A stretch of 64,000 nt of DNA from the NCBI GenBank assembly GCA_041392505.1, contig JAWKLX010000043.1, positions 1-64,000 of the forward strand, read 5' to 3'. This document shows, piece by piece, positions 61,979 through 64,000 of the stretch (position 1 is the first letter of the stretch; the number at the start of each line of letters is the position of its first letter). The translations under genes were made by a program, and so were the position numbers. Origin of the DNA: UBA6168 sp041392505 (GTDB lineage: Bacteria > Bacteroidota > Bacteroidia > Chitinophagales > Saprospiraceae). The notes beneath the pieces were generated by a model. It worked only from the letters and a program-made list of their open reading frames with translations. It was not told where the DNA came from and made no database searches.

Positions 61979-63367
61979 TAAAGTTGTGTGCCCTTTATAG
62001 TTTTCTGAAATACCATCCACATAGTTCACATTGGCATACCAAACATAAACCCCTGGCGGCATATTTTTCCCTTTGAAAGTCCCATCCCAGCCGATGTCCG
62101 GGTCGTTTACTTGGAAATCAAACGCCTCATAAAGCAATTCACCCCAGCGGTCAAAAACCTGAAAGGACGCAATGTTTGCTACCATTTTTGATTTTCCGTG
62201 TACCCGCAATAGGTTGTTCTCAGCTGGCCCACCGTTATTAGGTGTGAAACCAGTTGGTACATTGATGGCCCGCTCTGTTGTGACAAAAATATTGAGCAAG
62301 TCTTCTTCCACACAGCCACTTTCACTCGTTACAACCAACGTGACCGTAGTTGGACTGAACACATCAAATGAACTGACTCGCCAAATAGGGTCATTGGGTT
62401 CAACATTAGGATTGTTGGAAGTCCACGAATAGGAGTAGTTTTCAAAATCTGCGGTATCGATGTTGATAAGATTGGGGTGGATAAAAATCTTTTGCCCATA
62501 GCTCACAATGCGGTCATCGCCTAAATCAACGCCAAAAGGTTCGGGTTCTCCGATTAAAATATCTGGCAAGTCATAAAAGCAGCCATAATTGTCTTGGACA
62601 ATTGCATCATAAATGCCCGTCTGCAGGGCGATATAATTGGGGTTGCCGAAAAAGCCATTCCCATTTAGATTGTACAAATAAGGTGGCGTACCGCCCGTAG
62701 CAACCAAGCTAATCGCTCCATCCCTGGAACCGGGACAAGAGACATCTTCGGCAATGACATCCAACGCCAATGAATCTTCTGGCTCCGTTACTTCAATCGC
62801 TGTTTCAAAAGAACAACCTGCTATATCTTCTATTTGCAAGGAATAAATGCCAGCAAAAAGATGGTCCAAATCAGGCTCGTCACTTGAAAAATTATTAGGC
62901 CCTGTCCATTGATAAGAATACCCCCCCAAACCTCCAGAAGCATTGATTGAAATGCTGCCTGTGCTATCTCCTTTGCACAAAATTGCATCAGTGGAAAAAT
63001 CAACTTCGATGGCAGTCATTTCACTGATGGAAGCTGCAATTTCGGCCATACAATTATTAGCGTCCGTTACCGTCACAGAGTAATCACCAGGTAATAAATT
63101 CGTCGCATCTTCGGTTGTCTGGCCATTGCTCCAAATAAATTGGTAAGGCGCATTGCCACCAGCTACCTCCAAATCGATCATTCCTTCTGGGCTATTGCAG
63201 GCAGCGTTGGTCGGAACGGTGGTCAATACCATAGCGGGGGGCTCGCCAACATCCGTGCAGGCCATTGCCATACAGTCATTAGCATCGCTAATTGTAAGGC
63301 AATAAGTGCCAGCTAATACATTATTGAGGTCGGCAGTAGTTTGACCATTATCCCAGTTGGATAGCAT
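61970..63367 (-). CDS. SprB-repeat surface protein, C-terminal part (frameshifted from the next entry)
   Basis: 465 codons. SprB-type repeats (YQFIWSNGQTTEDATNLLPG, YSYQWTGPNNF, then PYLYNLNGNG) are followed by a Cys-poor strand region and a gliding-motility-associated (CHU_C, T9SS type B) C-terminal domain of about 90 residues (VPTGFTPNNGG, FQVFDRWGELLYEAFDF, WDGTFKGKNMPPGVYVWYA). The ATG near 63367 is internal: NWDNGQTTADLNN is itself a SprB repeat. The true N-terminus lies upstream in a different frame, so it is one gene broken near 63350-63375. Confidence 0.8.
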   Translation of the reverse strand: MLSNWDNGQTTADLNNVLAGTYCLTISDANDCMAMACTDVGEPPAMVLTTVPTNAACNSPEGMIDLEVAGGNAPYQFIWSNGQTTEDATNLLPGDYSVTVTDANNCMAEIAASISEMTAIEVDFSTDAILCKGDSTGSISINASGGLGGYSYQWTGPNNFSSDEPDLDHLFAGIYSLQIEDIAGCSFETAIEVTEPEDSLALDVIAEDVSCPGSRDGAISLVATGGTPPYLYNLNGNGFFGNPNYIALQTGIYDAIVQDNYGCFYDLPDILIGEPEPFGVDLGDDRIVSYGQKIFIHPNLINIDTADFENYSYSWTSNNPNVEPNDPIWRVSSFDVFSPTTVTLVVTSESGCVEEDLLNIFVTTERAINVPTGFTPNNGGPAENNLLRVHGKSKMVANIASFQVFDRWGELLYEAFDFQVNDPDIGWDGTFKGKNMPPGVYVWYANVNYVDGISENYKGHTTLIR

Positions 63368-64000
63368 AGAGGAACACCTCCCGTGACATTGGCAACGACA
63401 TTTCCCGAAGGGTCATTTATACACAATGTCTCTGATGGGGAAAGATTAATGACCAGCTCGGCAGGCGTTTCCACTACGACCGAATCGGTGCGGCTACAAC
63501 CTGTTGCATCGGTAATGGTCACCGTGACAGTACCAATCGGCAAGCCCGTAATATCAGGAGTGGTCGCACCGTTGCTCCACTGGTATTGATAGGGACTATT
63601 CCCCCCTGTGACCATTGCAGAGGCAGTTCCGCTGCTTTCCCCAAAACATTTGACATCAGTGCTCGTCAGGGAGGACATCATACCTGCGGGTTGGTTGATA
63701 ATAGCATCAGCCACGGCAATGCAACCATTCGCATCAATGACTGCTACCGAATATACACCAGAGGCGAGATTTGAAACGGTGGCGGTATTTGCATTGCCGG
63801 CACCACTGTCCCATTGGATAAAATAGGGTTCTACCCCACCCTCAATTTCAACTGTTGCCGAGCCTGTATTTGTCCCGTTGCAACCAATACCAACGGTTGA
63901 CATACTCAGCTCCAATAGGTCGGGTTGGGTAATTGGAAAATTGAAAAAATCCGTGCAATTATTAGCATCTACGATGAAAACAAACGAGGAACCAGGCAAT
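63313..64000 (-). CDS. SprB-repeat surface protein, middle part (runs off the right edge)
   Basis: At least 228 codons, open at the right edge. It carries three or more SprB repeats with the pattern G-x-A-x-V-x-V-x-GG-x2-PY-x-Y-x-WSNG (YQYQWSNGATTPDITGLPIG, AGVYSVAVIDANGC-like). Its frame leaves the repeat pattern at VTGGVPL and ends at 63313 in unrelated residues, while the downstream entry picks the pattern up in another frame. One indel reconciles them, so both entries are one very long T9SS surface or gliding protein. Confidence 0.75.
   Translation of the reverse strand, partial: LPGSSFVFIVDANNCTDFFNFPITQPDLLELSMSTVGIGCNGTNTGSATVEIEGGVEPYFIQWDSGAGNANTATVSNLASGVYSVAVIDANGCIAVADAIINQPAGMMSSLTSTDVKCFGESSGTASAMVTGGNSPYQYQWSNGATTPDITGLPIGTVTVTITDATGCSRTDSVVVETPAELVINLSPSETLCINDPSGNVVANVTGGVPLCYPTGIMVKLLPTSIMY

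Overview
The window reads as a chromosome segment of a Bacteroidota bacterium, most likely of the Saprospiraceae/Saprospiria (inferred from gene content, not from a marker gene). Evidence: large secreted proteins with SprB-like repeats and type IX secretion (T9SS) sorting domains at both ends, an ExbB/ExbD/ExbD operon, a DUF4293 protein, lipoproteins with short lipoboxes, no Shine-Dalgarno sequences, and TAnnTTTG-type -7 boxes. There is one tRNA (Ser-GGA), no rRNA operon and no CRISPR array.

Layout. 1-3154: 5' part of a repeat-rich secreted protein. 3.7-7.4 kb: tatD, tRNA-Ser and the proton-channel operon exbB / 4-TM protein / exbD / exbD. 7.4-9.9 kb: DUF4293 protein, an FAD oxidoreductase and a lipoprotein. 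9.9-15.5 kb (minus): VOC protein, lysA, a lipoprotein resembling a histidine phosphatase without its histidines, a DUF3052 protein and valS. 15.9-20.2 kb (plus): dusB, a CCA-adding-type enzyme with a TTG start, rimO and a membrane protein. 20.4-24.5 kb: lipoprotein, TolC-type outer-membrane factor and HlyD-type adaptor, with no transporter subunit beside them. 24.9-29.8 kb: exported retropepsin-like protease, DUF5995 protein, P-loop/DRTGG protein, RsmF-like rRNA methyltransferase and an unlisted 49-residue membrane protein with its own terminator. 30.8-38.4 kb: a divergent locus of an ECF sigma factor and membrane TPR protein (minus) facing a Cys-rich lipoprotein and a 1043-residue exported TPR-CHAT protease (plus). 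Its shared intergenic region holds a decayed ISAs1-like insertion sequence and a multi-hairpin element. 38.7-41.5 kb: panB, mltG and a transaldolase. 41.6-46 kb (minus): DoxX, two outer-membrane barrels, a BIg2-DM13 lipoprotein, a broken DM13 gene and a Crp/Fnr regulator. 46.4-49.6 kb: two-component system and meaB. 50.4-55 kb: WD40 protein, phosphopantetheinyl transferase, PolB-like exonuclease, coiled-coil membrane protein and a small barrel. 55.3-58.8 kb: MacB/FtsX-type permease and a ruined YdjC/ChbG deacetylase gene. 59.1-64 kb (minus): a CotH-kinase/T9SS protein and a frameshifted SprB-repeat protein with a gliding-type C-terminus.

The most unusual features are in the non-coding DNA. 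Two ~250-bp elements share a GC-rich palindromic core but have unrelated, self-complementary ends. At least ten intergenic sites carry arrays of 7-8 bp units just before start codons, often as inverted pairs that could fold. Two hairpins have GAGGCCGT-type ends, and one 201-bp element is multi-branched. The clearest gene-level candidate for an undescribed system is the sigma / TPR / lipoprotein / TPR-CHAT locus.
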